A stretch of DNA of 15,955 nucleotides from an uncultured Eubacteriales bacterium (lineage in GTDB: Bacteria; Bacillota; Clostridia; Oscillospirales; Acutalibacteraceae). The notes under the pieces are model-generated. The model worked only from the letters and a program-made list of their open reading frames with translations, ran no database searches and was not told where the DNA came from. The stretch lies in the NCBI GenBank assembly GCA_900317215.1, contig ONFW01000097.1, positions 1-15,955 of the forward strand. Direction: 5' to 3'. Position 1 is the first letter of the stretch; each line of letters starts with the position of its first letter. Of the stretch, positions 14,986 to 15,955 are shown piece after piece. The translations under genes and the position numbers were made by a program.

Positions 14986-15014
14986 ATTATAGCATACTTT
15001 ATGCGGTAAATCAA
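14986..15014 (-). promoter_or_regulatory. Promoter of secA, extended -10 type
   Basis: On the minus strand TTGATT (15009-15014) and TATAAT (14986-14991) are 17 nt apart, and TGC directly before TATAAT gives an extended -10. The start would be near 14979, with a leader of about 35 nt. This is the strongest promoter I see on the minus strand. Confidence 0.82.
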
Positions 15015-15091
15015 CAAAAAATAGCAGAATAATTCAAATGGCATAATGTATTCATATCTTTTATATCTATCGGAATTCTTTGCATAAACCG

Positions 15092-15130
15092 CGGGGCTGT
15101 CACAAAACCCTGCGTTCTGTGACAGCCCCG
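15092..15130 (-). terminator. Hairpin terminator of the repeat surface-protein gene
   Basis: A 13-bp perfect stem CGGGGCTGTCACA/TGTGACAGCCCCG with a 13-nt loop that can form three more pairs lies 19 nt after the stop codon at 15150. The U-tract on the minus strand is weak (CGGTTTATG), so termination may be partial, which would let some transcription run towards secA. Confidence 0.6.
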
Positions 15131-15149
15131 TTTCCCTTTGGAATAATCA

Positions 15150-15955
15150 TTATTCGACTTCTATCGTAATATCCTTTACTGCGATATTGCCGGCAGCGTC
15201 TCTGACCTTGGTGCGAAGACTGTAGGTGCCGGCTCCGGCAGGCTTGAATTCAGCCACAGTTGTTGCGTCAAAAGCCTTCAGCGTTCTGTAATAAGTGTCT
15301 GTGGAGTTTTTATAATAGAATGCATATTCGTAAGAACCGACGCCTCCCGATGCGGAGCCTGTTATCGTCACGCTGCCGCCGGGATGGACTGTTGATGACG
15401 ATACTCCTGTATTGTTTGTGAGATCACTTTTTACTTTGACAGTCAGATCCTTTGTAACGAGCATTCCTGTCTTATCCTTTACCTTGGTGCGGATATTATA
15501 GGTTCCGGTTTTCTCAGGTCTGAAATCCGCCGAAGAGGTCTCATTAAGTGCCTTAAGGGTCTTATAATATGTCTCATCAGACAGCTTGTAATAGAATACA
15601 TAGCGGTATGGGCTTTTTCCTCCCGAGGCAGCTCCGGTTATCGTCACGCTTTCGCCGAGTATGATAGAATCTGATGACAACTCGGAGTTATTTATTAGCT
15701 CACTGAAAACCCTCACGGTAAGATCCTTTACAGACATGGTGCCTGTCTTATCCTTTACCTTGGTGCGGATATTGTAGGTCCCTGTTTTCTCGGGGATGAA
15801 GTCTGCCGTATCAGTCTCATCAAGTGCTTTAAGCGTCTTATAATATGTCTCCGTAGACTTCTTGTAATAGAATACATAACTGTATGGGCTTGTGCCTCCT
15901 GTTGCAGAGCCGATGATCCTGACAGAGCCGCCAAGATCGACCATCGACGACGAAA
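15150..15955 (-). CDS. C-terminal part of a tandem-repeat Ig-like surface protein (5' end outside the window)
   Basis: The reading frame is open to the window edge. The methionine at 15944 sits inside a repeat (SSSMVDLGG against SSSTVHPGG in another copy), so it is not the start and the true N-terminus lies beyond 15955. Visible are 268 residues forming three 92-residue beta-sandwich-like units, each with a GSVxITGxAxGG motif, YxFYYK, TYYxTLKA, and a GTYxxRTKVxDxxG strand. They resemble the triple-tyrosine or PKD/Ig-like modules common in Ruminococcus exported proteins; a catalytic or other N-terminal domain may lie upstream. There is no LPxTG motif, dockerin or SLH domain at the C-terminus, so any cell-surface anchor must be elsewhere. 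Export by Sec is inferred from the family. Confidence 0.82.
   Translation of the reverse strand, partial: SSSMVDLGGSVRIIGSATGGTSPYSYVFYYKKSTETYYKTLKALDETDTADFIPEKTGTYNIRTKVKDKTGTMSVKDLTVRVFSELINNSELSSDSIILGESVTITGAASGGKSPYRYVFYYKLSDETYYKTLKALNETSSADFRPEKTGTYNIRTKVKDKTGMLVTKDLTVKVKSDLTNNTGVSSSTVHPGGSVTITGSASGGVGSYEYAFYYKNSTDTYYRTLKAFDATTVAEFKPAGAGTYSLRTKVRDAAGNIAVKDITIEVE
15150..15955 (-). repeat. 276-bp tandem repeat, three copies visible
   Basis: Equivalent codons recur at exactly 276 bp (92 residues): for example the SSS(x) residue at 15942-15944, 15666-15668 and 15390-15392, and the YYK/YYR basic codon at 15561-15563 and 15285-15287. The two upstream copies share a 17-residue identical block (EKTGTYNIRTKVKDKTG), while the terminal copy has diverged. 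The array probably continues past the window edge. Confidence 0.88.

Noticed and set aside
15942..15944. Methionine codon as the start of the surface-protein gene
   Set aside because: The codons before it (three Ser) match the same place in the other repeat units, so it is internal, and no ribosome binding site lies in the available sequence.

Overview
The window looks like a chromosomal segment of a low-to-mid GC, spore-forming member of the Clostridia, most probably Ruminococcus or a close relative (Oscillospiraceae). The reasons are a near-perfect SpoVS, a YmdB-type phosphodiesterase next to it, FakA followed by RecG as in many Firmicutes, strong AGGAGG-type ribosome binding sites, SecA with a SEC-C zinc finger, and a surface protein built of tyrosine-rich Ig-like repeats of the kind common in Ruminococcus. 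I read no rRNA, tRNA, insertion sequence, phage gene or CRISPR array in it. The species assignment is inference.

Layout. 1-331: a consensus sigma-A promoter and a leader of about 265 nt without a supported gene. 332-3274 (+): a large, probably cytoplasmic mosaic protein made of a zinc ribbon, a helical domain, three kinds of low-complexity tandem repeat and nine BspA-type leucine-rich repeats. 3348-3614 (+): a small unknown protein behind a hairpin. 3745-5484 (-): a convergent zinc-ribbon protein with one membrane segment and a large outer domain. 5698-10687 (+): a conserved housekeeping and sporulation block, ymdB, spoVS, fakA and recG, with promoters before ymdB and spoVS and hairpins after fakA and recG. 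10819-11637 (-): a cysteine-rich conserved clostridial protein of unknown function with a promoter that resembles a sporulation type. 11828-14944 (-): secA with an unusually long acidic C-terminal linker. 15150-15955 (-): the C-terminal part of a repeat surface protein whose 5' end lies outside the window.

How the genes work together. YmdB and SpoVS are neighbours in Bacillus too and act in developmental decisions and sporulation. FakA activates fatty acids for phospholipid synthesis. RecG remodels stalled replication forks. SecA exports preproteins, which probably include the repeat surface protein encoded upstream of it. The 332-3614 pair and the facing zinc-ribbon membrane protein are the least explained part. 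I see no complete new defence or mobile system. The best candidates for novelty are the mosaic zinc-ribbon/LRR protein with its repeated HERPVFDFTD motif, and two terminator hairpins about 1 kb apart that share almost the same loop sequence although they end genes on opposite strands.

Three starts were moved from the longest reading frame on the basis of ribosome binding sites: 3348 for the small protein, 5484 for the minus-strand zinc-ribbon protein, and GTG 5698 for ymdB.
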